Source: Sinorhizobium terangae (GTDB taxonomy: Bacteria > Pseudomonadota > Alphaproteobacteria > Rhizobiales > Rhizobiaceae). Taken from it: a DNA stretch of 64,000 bases. Below, in pieces: positions 27,229 through 37,367 of this stretch (within the stretch, counting starts at the first letter, position 1; the number at the start of each line of letters is the position of its first letter). The DNA is taken from the NCBI RefSeq assembly GCF_029714365.1, contig NZ_CP121659.1, positions 3,557,001-3,621,000 on the forward strand, given 5' to 3'. Made by a program: the position numbers and the translations under genes. A model generated the notes under the pieces. It saw only the letters and a list, made by a program, of their open reading frames with translations. It made no database searches and had not been told where the DNA came from.

Positions 27229-30200
27229 CCTCGCCTTCGGCTGTCGCCCACTCGGCGACCCGCGCCAGATGATCGTATTCGCCTCCGTAGTCGCGCTCCT
27301 TCTGAACAATCAGGCGTGATGCGAAACCGTGCCTGCCGCTCATCAGAGCCGCGAGCAGCTTTCTCAGCTCGATAAGCGCTTCTTCCGCCAGCTGGTCGGC
27401 GGATTTCGTTTCTTTTTGCCTACCGCCCTCGTTGTTGACGGGATCGACGCTGAAGCGGCTGCCGGGTTTCAGGCGGACGTAGAGAAGCGCATTCGGCTCG
27501 GCGCGTCCCGTCGCGCCGAAGGCTCCCGCCTTGAGCGCGGCGGCCTCGAGCGAAAGCTGCGGATCGAGCAGACTGCGCGCTTCCCTGGGCGAGGGGCTGG
27601 AGCCGGTCTTGTAGTCGATGATGTCGATGGTGCCGTCGGGGCGCCGATCAAGGCGATCGGCGACGCCGGTCAGCCGGATATCCGCAAGGCCGATATCCAT
27701 GGATGCCGGAACCTCGGTGAAAGATTTCGTGATGCTCTTCCGGCGTTCGCGCTCCCATTTAAGGAACGCCCTTCCGACGGCGGCAAAACGCGGACGCCAG
27801 ATCGTGTCGATATGCGGCGGAAGCCCTTCCTCGTCGAAAGCCTGGTTGAGTAACCTGGTCATCACCGCTTCGGCCTCGGGCGAGGCCGGATCGAAGCCCC
27901 CCCTGACGAAGCGATCGACGATTCGATGGTAGAGCGTTCCACGCTCGGCCGCCCCCGGATCACGATTGAACGGGTCGATCGGCTGCAGCCGCAGGATCCG
28001 CCGCGCGTAGACGGCATAGGGATCACGGCGGAGGCGGGTGACTTCGCTGAAGGAATATTTGCGCGGCTGCAGTTCTGCGGGCGGCTTCGGTTCCGGTCTT
28101 GTGGCGAGCGGCTGGGTTTCGCCTTCATCGAGAATGCGCGCCCAGTGCAGATAATCCGCGCCGTTGGACTTGATGAGTCGCGTCAGGCCTTCGCCGCCGA
28201 GTGCCTGCAGGCGCTGCAGCCACCTCGAAGCGACCGTTGGCGCCGAACCCTGGCGCATTGAGCGCGAAAGGATCAACCGACGCGTGCCACAGGCCATCTG
28301 GAAATCGTGGGCAAGCTGACCGATACGCCGTTCCGGCGGCTCAAGGCCGATTCCGGATTTCATCGTTCGTGACAGGAAGGGATCGTTTGACGTCTGTCCC
28401 GGCCAGGTACCCTCGTTCATGCCGCCGAGCACCACGAGATCCATGCTTTGCAGGCGCGATTCCAGCGCCCCGAAAATGAAGACGCGGGGATGCCGCATCG
28501 ATCGCGGCTTGACCGCTTCGCTCGCCGCGAGCGCTTCGACGATGTCGCACCATTGCGGCCCGTCGGCGCTCATTTGACCTTCGGTCTCGATGATGCCTTT
28601 GAGAAGCGTTGCCAATGCTTCGCCGGCTTCCGTCGACCAGAGGTCGCCAAGGCTGCCACGCTCGTCGACGCAGACGGCTTCCAGTGCGCGGCCCGTTCGC
28701 TCCGCCCAGTCGGCAAGGGTGAGCACCTTGGACCGAAGCCGGCCGTCGATGCCGATCGCGGACGCGCTCGTCAAGGGTTCGGCGGCCAACGCAATGCGTT
28801 CGGCAAGCATGCGGGCGGCGGTTATGTCCTCCTCGTTGAGGCGACTCTGCCACGGAGGCGGATGACGATCCTGCTTTCGCTTTTCGAGTGCCTGCTCGAC
28901 GAGGGGGACAAGCGCCGAAATGTCGGCATTGCTGGTACCGCCGCGCAGCGCCAGAAGTTCCAGCGCATCGGCGGCGCGCCGGACATCCTCGGTCGCCCCG
29001 CCGAAGCGGGCGAGCGGGTGCTTCAAGAGAGCGACCAGCGGCACGGGATCGCCCGGCCGCAACGCCGCCTCCAGCAGCAAACGGACGATGGCGCCGGCGG
29101 CTGTGGCGGAGAGCGGCGTGCCGGCGGAATCGTCGGCCTCGATGCCGAAGCGGGCAAGCTCCGCCCCGACTCGCCGCGCAAGGCCGCGGTCCGGGGTGAT
29201 CAACGCCGCCTGGCTTTCATCGCTGTCGGCAAGCGCGAGCCGGAGTGCGATGGCAATGGCCGTAGCCTCCTCCCGTTCATTGGCCGTCTCGATCAGCGCG
29301 ACGTCTGCGAAGGCCGAGAGAAGTTTCGCCTGATCGAAATCGTCACGCGCGCGGGTCCAGCTGTCGGTCGCCTTTGCCGGAAGCAGGGCGCGCGAGAGAA
29401 CCATGCTGCGGTAGTCGAGGAAGTCGTCGGCCGGCTGGAGTGTCAGGACATCACGCCGCCCGATGCCCATGCGTTTCAGCAGGCGGTAGAAGCCGTATTG
29501 CGGGTGGCTGCGGCTTGCCGGATCTCTTGTGAAGCCAGTCGAAGCATCGCCGACGATCAGCTCCCATTCCGTATCGCTCATCGTCTGATCGAGGCCCGGC
29601 AGAACGATAGTGCCGTTCGGCAGCCTGCTCACGGCTGCAATAAGCGCGGCCGTCACGGGGATCGACCCGGTCGAGCCGGCGATGATGATCGGCCCGCTCA
29701 GCTTGCCTGCGGCGATGCGCTGTGTTTCCGCCTGCAGAACGGCGTTGCGGTGGCGCGAAGGAGAGGATTGCTTGAGCTCGTCCAGCCGCTCCGGCCAGTA
29801 GGTGCGGGCGATCTTCAGGAAGGCCAGCGTCAACTGCCACCAGAGCGCATGTTCGCCGGCGTCGAGCTCGTCGAGCGCCTCCCAGTCGAGTTCCTCGGTT
29901 TCCACGGCGTCGATCAGGTCGGCGAGATTGCGCGCGAGCCAGATGGCATCGGCGGGACTCGCCGGCGCGATCAGCGGACTTTCGCCATGGATATCGAGAA
30001 CCGCCTGAGGCAGCTGGTTGCGCCAGGCGAGAATAAGCCGGCCGAGCTCGATCAGGCGCGCGGTGCCGGATAGAGGTGGGGCGAGATCGAGGATCGCTGG
30101 CACTTCGGCGTCGAAAAAGCCGCTGTCGTCGTCCGTCTCGCCGAGCGCCCGGATCGTCGGCAGGATTGCCGAGCGGCCACCAAGCAGATCGACGAACTCC

Positions 30201-30385
30201 GAGCGAAGCACGCGCGCCGACCGTCGCGTGGGAACGAAGATCGTCACGCCGGCAAGCATCAGCGGGTCTGCTGGATCGTACTTGAAATCCGGAACCAGCC
30301 CGCCGTCGCAGAGCTTTTGCGCCAAGGTCCTGAGGAAGGGCAGACCAGTGGGGATCGTGAAGACGTTCGAGGCGTGGCCGGGCAA
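27209..30385 (-). CDS. addB: Double-strand break repair protein AddB
   Basis: The 1058-residue protein is the AddB partner of AddA. A helicase-like N-terminal part starts at VFTIPTGLPFLRTLAQKL; no intact Walker A was seen there. The PD-(D/E)xK nuclease near the C-terminus has LTGVADRLDRRPDG and IDIIDYKTGSSPSP. The usual AddB motif MNEGTWPGQTSNDPFLSR is clear. The alphaproteobacterial form lacks the cysteine cluster of Bacillus AddB, as far as seen. Its end overlaps the addA start, and the nucleotidyltransferase gene ends one base before its start, so they form one operon. Confidence 0.93.
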   Translation of the reverse strand: MPGHASNVFTIPTGLPFLRTLAQKLCDGGLVPDFKYDPADPLMLAGVTIFVPTRRSARVLRSEFVDLLGGRSAILPTIRALGETDDDSGFFDAEVPAILDLAPPLSGTARLIELGRLILAWRNQLPQAVLDIHGESPLIAPASPADAIWLARNLADLIDAVETEELDWEALDELDAGEHALWWQLTLAFLKIARTYWPERLDELKQSSPSRHRNAVLQAETQRIAAGKLSGPIIIAGSTGSIPVTAALIAAVSRLPNGTIVLPGLDQTMSDTEWELIVGDASTGFTRDPASRSHPQYGFYRLLKRMGIGRRDVLTLQPADDFLDYRSMVLSRALLPAKATDSWTRARDDFDQAKLLSAFADVALIETANEREEATAIAIALRLALADSDESQAALITPDRGLARRVGAELARFGIEADDSAGTPLSATAAGAIVRLLLEAALRPGDPVPLVALLKHPLARFGGATEDVRRAADALELLALRGGTSNADISALVPLVEQALEKRKQDRHPPPWQSRLNEEDITAARMLAERIALAAEPLTSASAIGIDGRLRSKVLTLADWAERTGRALEAVCVDERGSLGDLWSTEAGEALATLLKGIIETEGQMSADGPQWCDIVEALAASEAVKPRSMRHPRVFIFGALESRLQSMDLVVLGGMNEGTWPGQTSNDPFLSRTMKSGIGLEPPERRIGQLAHDFQMACGTRRLILSRSMRQGSAPTVASRWLQRLQALGGEGLTRLIKSNGADYLHWARILDEGETQPLATRPEPKPPAELQPRKYSFSEVTRLRRDPYAVYARRILRLQPIDPFNRDPGAAERGTLYHRIVDRFVRGGFDPASPEAEAVMTRLLNQAFDEEGLPPHIDTIWRPRFAAVGRAFLKWERERRKSITKSFTEVPASMDIGLADIRLTGVADRLDRRPDGTIDIIDYKTGSSPSPREARSLLDPQLSLEAAALKAGAFGATGRAEPNALLYVRLKPGSRFSVDPVNNEGGRQKETKSADQLAEEALIELRKLLAALMSGRHGFASRLIVQKERDYGGEYDHLARVAEWATAEGEDDADEG

Positions 30386-30386
30386 G

Positions 30387-31118
30387 CTATCCTCCCGGCT
30401 GGAAGCGCTTTACGACCGCCTCGGCTTCACCGATCGCTTCCGGTGTGCCGACGGTCATCCAGTGGCCGTCGAGCATCAGCCCGAAGAGGCGTCCTCTGGC
30501 GATCGCGCGATCGAAATAGATGTTGAGGTTGAAGGCATCGCTCGGCGCATCGGCAAAGAGGCGCGACTCCATGGCGATCGCGCCGGCATAAACGACGGGA
30601 CTGTCCATGCCGTCCTCGTAGCGCGCGAGCCTGCCGTCCTCGGCGAGCGAAAAATCCTTCTTGCCGTTGTGCCCGGTCGTATCCTCGAGGCGCACGCAGA
30701 GGAGTGCCATGTCCATCTTCTGCGGATCGAAGAAATCGGCAAGCCTTTGAAGATTGCTCGGCTTTCCCGCCTCCTCGCCGATCCAGAAGAGATCGGCATT
30801 CATGACGATCAGCGGCCCGTCGTCCAGCAGCTTCAGCCCCTTGGCAAGCCCGCCGCCGGAATTCATCAAGGCGCCGCGCTCGTCCGAAATCAGGATATGC
30901 GGCGTCTCACGGCGACGGAGATGCTCTTCCATCTGGTCGGCAAAGTGATGAACGTTCACCGCCGCCTTGGTCACGCCGGCGGCCGCCAGGATGTCCAGCA
31001 CGTAGTCGATCATTGGCTTGCCGGCGATCCGGACGAGTGGCTTCGGCAGTGTATCGGTGATTGGCCGAAGGCGGGTGCCCAGTCCGGCCGCAAGCACCAT
31101 GGCATTGGTGATGGGCAT
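30387..31118 (-). CDS. Sugar-1-phosphate nucleotidyltransferase (MurU-like)
   Basis: The 243-residue protein has the nucleotidyltransferase start NAMVLAAGLGTRLRPITDTLPKPLVRIAGKP (shown in the family as GLGTRxRP...KPLV). It also has the metal-binding aspartate in PLIVMNADLFWIGE. In many alphaproteobacteria and pseudomonads such a protein is MurU, which makes UDP-MurNAc from MurNAc-1-phosphate, with the kinase AmgK next to it. Here the AmgK-like kinase domain is in the adjacent gene at 31128, nine bases away. A mannose-1-phosphate guanylyltransferase role is the older annotation of such proteins and cannot be excluded. Confidence 0.82.
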   Translation of the reverse strand: MPITNAMVLAAGLGTRLRPITDTLPKPLVRIAGKPMIDYVLDILAAAGVTKAAVNVHHFADQMEEHLRRRETPHILISDERGALMNSGGGLAKGLKLLDDGPLIVMNADLFWIGEEAGKPSNLQRLADFFDPQKMDMALLCVRLEDTTGHNGKKDFSLAEDGRLARYEDGMDSPVVYAGAIAMESRLFADAPSDAFNLNIYFDRAIARGRLFGLMLDGHWMTVGTPEAIGEAEAVVKRFQPGG

Positions 31119-31127
31119 GATTTCCTG

Positions 31128-32636
31128 TCAGTTGGCTGATTCGCTAGCCAGGATTCCAGCCTTAATGCACCAATCGCGCAAGGGTGTCAGCACCTCATGG
31201 CCGAGCGCACGGTTCAGATAAGCGAAGGTGCGGGGCATGTGTTTCATATAACCCGGCTTGCCGTCACGCTGCATCAGCCGGACCCAGATGCCGGCGAGCT
31301 TGCAGTTGCGTTGCGCCGACATCAGGTGCCAATCGCGAAGAAAGCTTGTCGCGTCAAATGGACCGGAGGCCTTGCGCTCGGCGAGATAGGCATTGATCAG
31401 CCGGTCGGCAAGATCCTCGCCGATGGTCACGCGCGCATCCTGCGTGAGCGATGCGACATCATAGGCGGTCGGGCCGATCATCGCGTCCTGGAAATCGATG
31501 ATGCCGACGCGGTCGAGCCCTTTACGCTCCGCGCGCCAGAGAATGTTCGGCGAGTGAAAATCGCGCAGCAGCAGGTTCTTTTCGGCCGATTCGAGAACGT
31601 CGATGAGCTGGTCCCAGATGGCGAAGTATTCTTTGCGCTCGCTGTCGGAGGCCCCTTCGCCGCGCTTCCATGGCAGGTACCAGTCGATCAGCAGGCTCGT
31701 CTCGATCTTGATCGCCGTGCGATCGAAATCGGGAACGCGGTGGATGAGGCCATCGCCAATGGCAATCTCGCGCTTCGGCGGCTCGCCATGAAGGCGGGCG
31801 AGCACGCGTACGCTTTCGAGATAGCGCTCGGCGACCGGTCTTCCCTCCGCGTCGAGAATGCCCTCGGAGCCCAGATCCTCGATCAGCAGGATGCCCTTGT
31901 CGAGGTCGCGGGCATAAATCGCCGGCGCGGCGAAGCCGCGTCCGCGCAGCAGTTCGGAGATCGCGACGAATGGAACGACGTCCTCGGCGAGATGCGCGAG
32001 CTGCTGGTAATATTTTCCGTCCTGGAGAATGGGGCCCGGCTTATGCCTCGGCGCATCCATGAGAATCTTCGCCGGCTCACCGTCAGTTTCAATCCGTTCA
32101 TAGGCCCTGATCGACGCGTCACCGCTCAAATGCCGGCGCTGGGCCGTCGCGTAGCCGCTTTGCGAGAGGAAGCTGCGGACCGCCAGCGAGCGGGAGATTC
32201 GCTCGAATGAAATATCGGGCGCGGAGATCGCAAGCCGGCGTCCATCGCCCTCATGTGTGAAGGTGAGCGTGATGCGTTCGGAAGGAAGCGCTTCCTCAGC
32301 CTTCTCCGGCCATTCGACGAGACAGATTCCGTCGGAAAGGGCCTCGTCGAAGCCGAGTTCGTCGAGTTCCGAAGCGTCGGCGAGGCGATAGAGGTCAAAA
32401 TGCGCGACGGGGATGCGCAGGTCGTAGTTTTGCACGAGTGTGAAGGTGGGACTCGGCACTTCGAGCGTCTCGTCGTCGGCGATCGCCCGCAGCAGGGCGC
32501 GCGCGAAGGTCGATTTTCCCGCGCCGAGATCGCCGGACAGGGCGACGCAATCGCCGGCCTTCAGCGCCAGCGCCAGGTCTTCGCCAAGCTCGATGGTGGC
32601 GGCCTCGTCCTTCAGAAACCGTTGCAGATGCTTCAT
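31128..32636 (-). CDS. tsaE: TsaE tRNA-modification ATPase fused to AmgK-like phosphotransferase
   Basis: The 502-residue protein has two parts. Residues 1 to about 150 are TsaE, the ATPase of the t6A tRNA modification complex, with Walker A in LSGDLGAGKSTFARALLRA and the LVEWPEKAEEALP segment. Residues about 165-500 are an aminoglycoside phosphotransferase fold kinase. Its catalytic loop is LLLRDFHSPNILW and its metal-binding segment is VGIIDFQDAMIGPTAYD, as in AmgK sugar kinases. AmgK phosphorylates MurNAc or GlcNAc at C1 for cell wall recycling, and MurU-like 30387 follows. The start overlaps the DivL-like stop by one base (TAATG). Confidence 0.9.
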   Translation of the reverse strand: MKHLQRFLKDEAATIELGEDLALALKAGDCVALSGDLGAGKSTFARALLRAIADDETLEVPSPTFTLVQNYDLRIPVAHFDLYRLADASELDELGFDEALSDGICLVEWPEKAEEALPSERITLTFTHEGDGRRLAISAPDISFERISRSLAVRSFLSQSGYATAQRRHLSGDASIRAYERIETDGEPAKILMDAPRHKPGPILQDGKYYQQLAHLAEDVVPFVAISELLRGRGFAAPAIYARDLDKGILLIEDLGSEGILDAEGRPVAERYLESVRVLARLHGEPPKREIAIGDGLIHRVPDFDRTAIKIETSLLIDWYLPWKRGEGASDSERKEYFAIWDQLIDVLESAEKNLLLRDFHSPNILWRAERKGLDRVGIIDFQDAMIGPTAYDVASLTQDARVTIGEDLADRLINAYLAERKASGPFDATSFLRDWHLMSAQRNCKLAGIWVRLMQRDGKPGYMKHMPRTFAYLNRALGHEVLTPLRDWCIKAGILASESAN

Positions 32637-35119
32637 TATTCGGCCGCGATGATCTTCGGCATTTCGGACGACGGAATGCGGCAGGTGACCTCGGTGCCTT
32701 CGCCTTCCTTGCTGCGGATCGAAACGGTGCCGTGGTGCAGGCTGACGAAGCTCTCCACGATCGACAGTCCGAGACCGGCGCCGCCGTGCTGGCCGTAGCT
32801 TTCGAAGCGGTTGAAGACGGTGTTCAGTACATCCTGCGGGATTCCGGGGCCGGAATCGCTGACGGAGAAGACGAAATCGCTGCCTTCACGCCGGCACTTG
32901 AGATCGATGGTGCTGCCATCGGGCGCAAAGTTGGCAGCGTTGGTGAGAAGCTTGATGAAGATCTGCTTCAGCCGCTGCTGGTCCGCGACCATGCGGCCGA
33001 GGTTGTCGGGCGCATCCACCCGCAAGGCGACGCCGCTTTCGACAAGCCTGTCGGCCATTTGATGCGCGACGTCGTCGAGGAAATCGACGAGGTTCACCTC
33101 GGACATGTCGAGCTCGACGATGCCCGCGTCGACGGTCGCCAGGTCGAGGATATCGTTGACGATCGTCAGCAGCAGCGACGAGGACGTCGCGATATGGTCG
33201 ACATATTCCGCCTGGCGCTCGTTAAGCTCGCCGAAAGCGGGCGTCTTCAGGAGATCGGCGAAGCCGATGATGTTTGTGAGCGGCGAGCGCAATTCATAGG
33301 AGACGTGATGAACGAAATCGTTTTTCAGGGCGTCAGCCTTACGCAGCGCCTCGTTTTTCTCGGTCAGGGCGCGCTCGACCCTGACGCTGTCGGTGATGTT
33401 GACGAAGGTCAGCATCGTCTGGGCGTTCGGCAGCGGGATCACGGCGTAATCGAGGATCAGGCCGGTGCGCAACTCCAGAATGCCGCGGCTCGACGGCCGT
33501 TCGTCGTCGAAGCTGGTGATGATATGGGCAAACCGCTTCCAGCCATCCGGCTGGTCGTAGGATGGCAGGCACGCCTGTTCGACGGCGCGAATATGCGTAC
33601 CGGGCTTGGCCTCCGCCTCGCTGATGCCCCAGATCGCCCGGAAGGCCGGGTTGGAAAGCCGGATGCGGCCATCTGGCCCGAACACCGCGACCCCTTCGGC
33701 GAGATGGTCGATCGTTTCGCCCTGGACCTGGAGCAGGGTATTGTAACGGGTTTCAAGATCGACCTTCTCGGTCAGGTTCTCGAAGACCCAGGTTGCGCCG
33801 CCCTGCGGCCGGGCGGTGGCGAAGACGCGGAGCGTCTGGCCGTTCGGCAGGTGCCAGAGGTCGGATTGCGTATCGAGCGCCTGATAGACGGACAGCGCAT
33901 TGGCCTTCCATTGTTTCCAGTTGAGCTGTTCGGGAAGCTTGCCGCCGGCCCGCAGCCGGTCGAGCACCTCCCCGTTGTCGGGCTTGCGCTCGAGGAAGCC
34001 CATGTCGAGGTTCCAGAGCCGCTGGAACGCCTGGTTGTAGAACTGCAGGCGCTGATTGCCGTCGAAGATCGCTACGGGCGTGGCCAGATGGTCGAGCGTC
34101 TCCGCATGGCTCTTCAAGGTGCGGGCAAGCTCCTCGCGCACGGCCTCGGTGCCGGAGACGTCGATGGCGATGCCGGCCGAGCCGACCGGGCTGCGGGCGT
34201 CGACGACATCAAAGAAAGTGCGATTGCCCTTGACCACTGTCGAAACTTTGTCGCTGAAAGGCGTTTCAAGGGTTGAAACGGCGCGGATTTTTTCGCGCGC
34301 CGCAGTCGAAAGCAATTCGCGCCCTTCGGCGACGGCGAGGCTCGTGCTCTGTGTCTCGACTGCCTCGGCATAGGCTTCGTTGACCCATTCGAGCTTGCCG
34401 TCGGCGGTCCGTTGCCAGACAGGCAGGTCGATGGCGTCGAGCAGCGTGCGGAAGGTCGACAGCGATGCGTGCAGACGATCGCGTTCCAGTTTCAGCTCGG
34501 CAAGTTCGGCGCGGAGATTGTTGAGCGCGATGAAACGCACGAATGCCCGTCCGCCGGAAACGCGGCCCTGGGCTTCCAGCACCTCGTTGCGCTGCGTTTC
34601 GAGCACGAGGTCGAAGCTTTGCGCCTGCGCGCGCAATGTCTCGATCGCCTTCTCGAGCTGGCTGGCTGATGGCGCCTTGAGCCAGCGTCCGAAGGCGAGA
34701 AAAGTGCGGTCGTCCTGCGGAGCGCCGGTTTCGACGGGAAGCTGTCCGAGGAACTCGGGGCGTTCGGCCAGACCGTCCCAGATCACGATGCGCCGGTTCT
34801 TGTCGGCGATGAGGGCCTGGAAACGGGAAATCCGCTGGTTTGCATCGGAAAGTCCGGACCTCAGTTCGCGGTTCTCGGCCTCGATATTGCCGCGCTGGCG
34901 GATGAGCCAGATGGCAGAAATCATGGCGGCGGAAATAACGCCGATCAGCACGGAAAAGGTGACGACTTCGGAGGAGCCGAATATGGCCTTGGCCACGGGC
35001 GTCGACGCCTGGGCCGCTGCGTCGGTCGCCGCGAAGAACACGGTGCTTGCGAGCAACCGCCGCACCAGTGTAGGCGCCCCAAGGTCCCCGCCGAAAAGCG
35101 TCGATCGTTCAGTTTCCAT
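32636..35119 (-). CDS. divL: PAS-domain sensor kinase with Tyr at the phospho-acceptor site (DivL-like)
   Basis: The protein (827 residues from this start) has N-terminal hydrophobic segments, including VVTFSVLIGVISAAMISAIWLI over residues about 50-75. Coiled-coil and several PAS-type segments follow, then a HisKA-like dimerisation helix and an HATPase domain with ATP-lid glycines (VSDSGPGIPQDVL, GGAGLGLSIV). The H-box reads FVHHVSYELRSPLTNIIGFA, with Tyr (codon 33296-33298) where kinases have His. That is the mark of DivL, the cell-cycle regulator that controls CckA and CtrA in Caulobacter. The frame is open to 35359; alternative ATGs are at 35215 and 35245, in a region overlapping a repeat and a hairpin. 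Confidence 0.8.
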   Translation of the reverse strand: METERSTLFGGDLGAPTLVRRLLASTVFFAATDAAAQASTPVAKAIFGSSEVVTFSVLIGVISAAMISAIWLIRQRGNIEAENRELRSGLSDANQRISRFQALIADKNRRIVIWDGLAERPEFLGQLPVETGAPQDDRTFLAFGRWLKAPSASQLEKAIETLRAQAQSFDLVLETQRNEVLEAQGRVSGGRAFVRFIALNNLRAELAELKLERDRLHASLSTFRTLLDAIDLPVWQRTADGKLEWVNEAYAEAVETQSTSLAVAEGRELLSTAAREKIRAVSTLETPFSDKVSTVVKGNRTFFDVVDARSPVGSAGIAIDVSGTEAVREELARTLKSHAETLDHLATPVAIFDGNQRLQFYNQAFQRLWNLDMGFLERKPDNGEVLDRLRAGGKLPEQLNWKQWKANALSVYQALDTQSDLWHLPNGQTLRVFATARPQGGATWVFENLTEKVDLETRYNTLLQVQGETIDHLAEGVAVFGPDGRIRLSNPAFRAIWGISEAEAKPGTHIRAVEQACLPSYDQPDGWKRFAHIITSFDDERPSSRGILELRTGLILDYAVIPLPNAQTMLTFVNITDSVRVERALTEKNEALRKADALKNDFVHHVSYELRSPLTNIIGFADLLKTPAFGELNERQAEYVDHIATSSSLLLTIVNDILDLATVDAGIVELDMSEVNLVDFLDDVAHQMADRLVESGVALRVDAPDNLGRMVADQQRLKQIFIKLLTNAANFAPDGSTIDLKCRREGSDFVFSVSDSGPGIPQDVLNTVFNRFESYGQHGGAGLGLSIVESFVSLHHGTVSIRSKEGEGTEVTCRIPSSEMPKIIAAE

Positions 35120-35302
35120 GGCGCCGCCGTCCCCGTTTGTCCGGAAGTTGCCGCCGACCTTACGCCGCCATGCACCGAAACCCCTGAAAGGGGTTTGCGT
35201 CAGTTGCGATTGCATCCCCGGTCTGTCTCCGTCTGTTTGCCGCATGTCCGACAAGACATCCCCATCCGTGACACTCGAAGGTCCGCCCTCCAGCGCTGCG
35301 CG

Positions 35303-35347
35303 TCTTTTGAGACGCGCGAAGGACGCTGCAGTAGCGTCACGAATCAA
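35303..35347. repeat. Intergenic mosaic repeat, family A (copy 4, fragment)
   Basis: GCGCGTCTTTTGAGACGCGC is a perfect hairpin, followed by GAAGGACGCTGCAGTAGCG. It is the left module of the family, just upstream of the DivL-like gene. Confidence 0.55.
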
Positions 35348-35394
35348 TGACTTAAGCATACTTGTTTGACGAATCGCCGGAAAGTGCGCGGCTC

Positions 35395-35431
35395 AAAAAA
35401 GAGGCCGCGATCTCCTGTCAAGATCGCGGCC
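35395..35431 (-). terminator. Strong rho-independent terminator of ahcY
   Basis: Read on the minus strand, GGCCGCGATCT and AGATCGCGGCC form a perfect 11-bp stem with the seven-base loop TGACAGG, followed by TCTTTTTTG. It lies 30 bases after the ahcY stop. Confidence 0.93.
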
Positions 35432-35461
35432 ACAACATCTTGTGGATTGTCCGGCTAACGA

Positions 35462-36862
<1,401 letters not shown>

Positions 36863-36995
36863 GGAGTTCTCCAGGGCTGATCTCTTCCGGCCGCGCCGGC
36901 CCCTTGGCCTTCTGGCGGCATAACAATGCCTCCCGCGCAGGATCGCGGGGAGAGTGGCCACGGTCTATCAGGAATCGACGGGTAGGGCAACCGCG

Positions 36996-37015
36996 ATATA
37001 AAGAAGTCTTTATAT
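36996..37015. promoter_or_regulatory. Perfect palindromic operator candidate upstream of ahcY (SahR-type)
   Basis: ATATAAAGAAGTCTTTATAT has perfect 9-bp arms and a two-base centre. A further TTTATATC just beside it pairs with GATATAAA. The AT-rich palindrome sits about 135 bases before the ahcY start. It resembles sites bound by ArsR-type SahR regulators, which respond to S-adenosylhomocysteine and control ahcY and methionine genes in Proteobacteria. The regulator itself is not in this window. Confidence 0.6.
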
Positions 37016-37073
37016 GTTTATATCGGGCGATGCGCGGGAAGTGACCCTCGGTCTGATCGCGCGACGAACCGCG

Positions 37074-37367
37074 TCAGATCTCTTCGCCGAACTTGTCGCG
37101 CACCAAGGCGTCGAGGGCGTTGAGCGCCTCTTCCGCCTGCACGCCGCTGGCGGTCACGAAAACGGTGCAGCCCGTGCTGGCGGCGAGCATCATCAGCCCC
37201 ATGATTGACGTGCCGCCGACCGTCATGCCGTCCTTGGAGACGGTGATCTCGGCATCATAGGCTTCGACGGTCTGGACGAATTTCGCCGAAGCGCGTGCAT
37301 GCAAGCCGCGTTTGTTGATGATCAGCAGCTCCCGAGTCAGCGACATGTCCGGGCGATGGTCCATCAT
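37074..37367 (-). CDS. ptsH: HPr phosphocarrier protein (PTS-Ntr type)
   Basis: The 97-residue HPr accepts phosphate from enzyme I at the histidine in IINKRGLHARASAKFVQTVE and passes it to EIIA proteins. The regulatory serine, target of HprK, is present in GGTSIMGLMMLAAST. The start overlaps the EIIA stop codon; ATGs at 37367 and 37364 are both possible. With no sugar EIIB/EIIC in the window, it belongs to the incomplete, regulatory PTS of alphaproteobacteria. Confidence 0.93.
   Translation of the reverse strand: MMDHRPDMSLTRELLIINKRGLHARASAKFVQTVEAYDAEITVSKDGMTVGGTSIMGLMMLAASTGCTVFVTASGVQAEEALNALDALVRDKFGEEI

Noticed and set aside
28448..30073. Open frame of 541 codons on the plus strand across addB
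   Set aside because: Antisense shadow of AddB; no family motifs and rich in Arg and Gly as expected from a GC-rich shadow.
36863..36990. SAH riboswitch upstream of ahcY
   Set aside because: The leader is structured, but the conserved SAH aptamer core could not be matched by eye; kept only as a low-interest finding.
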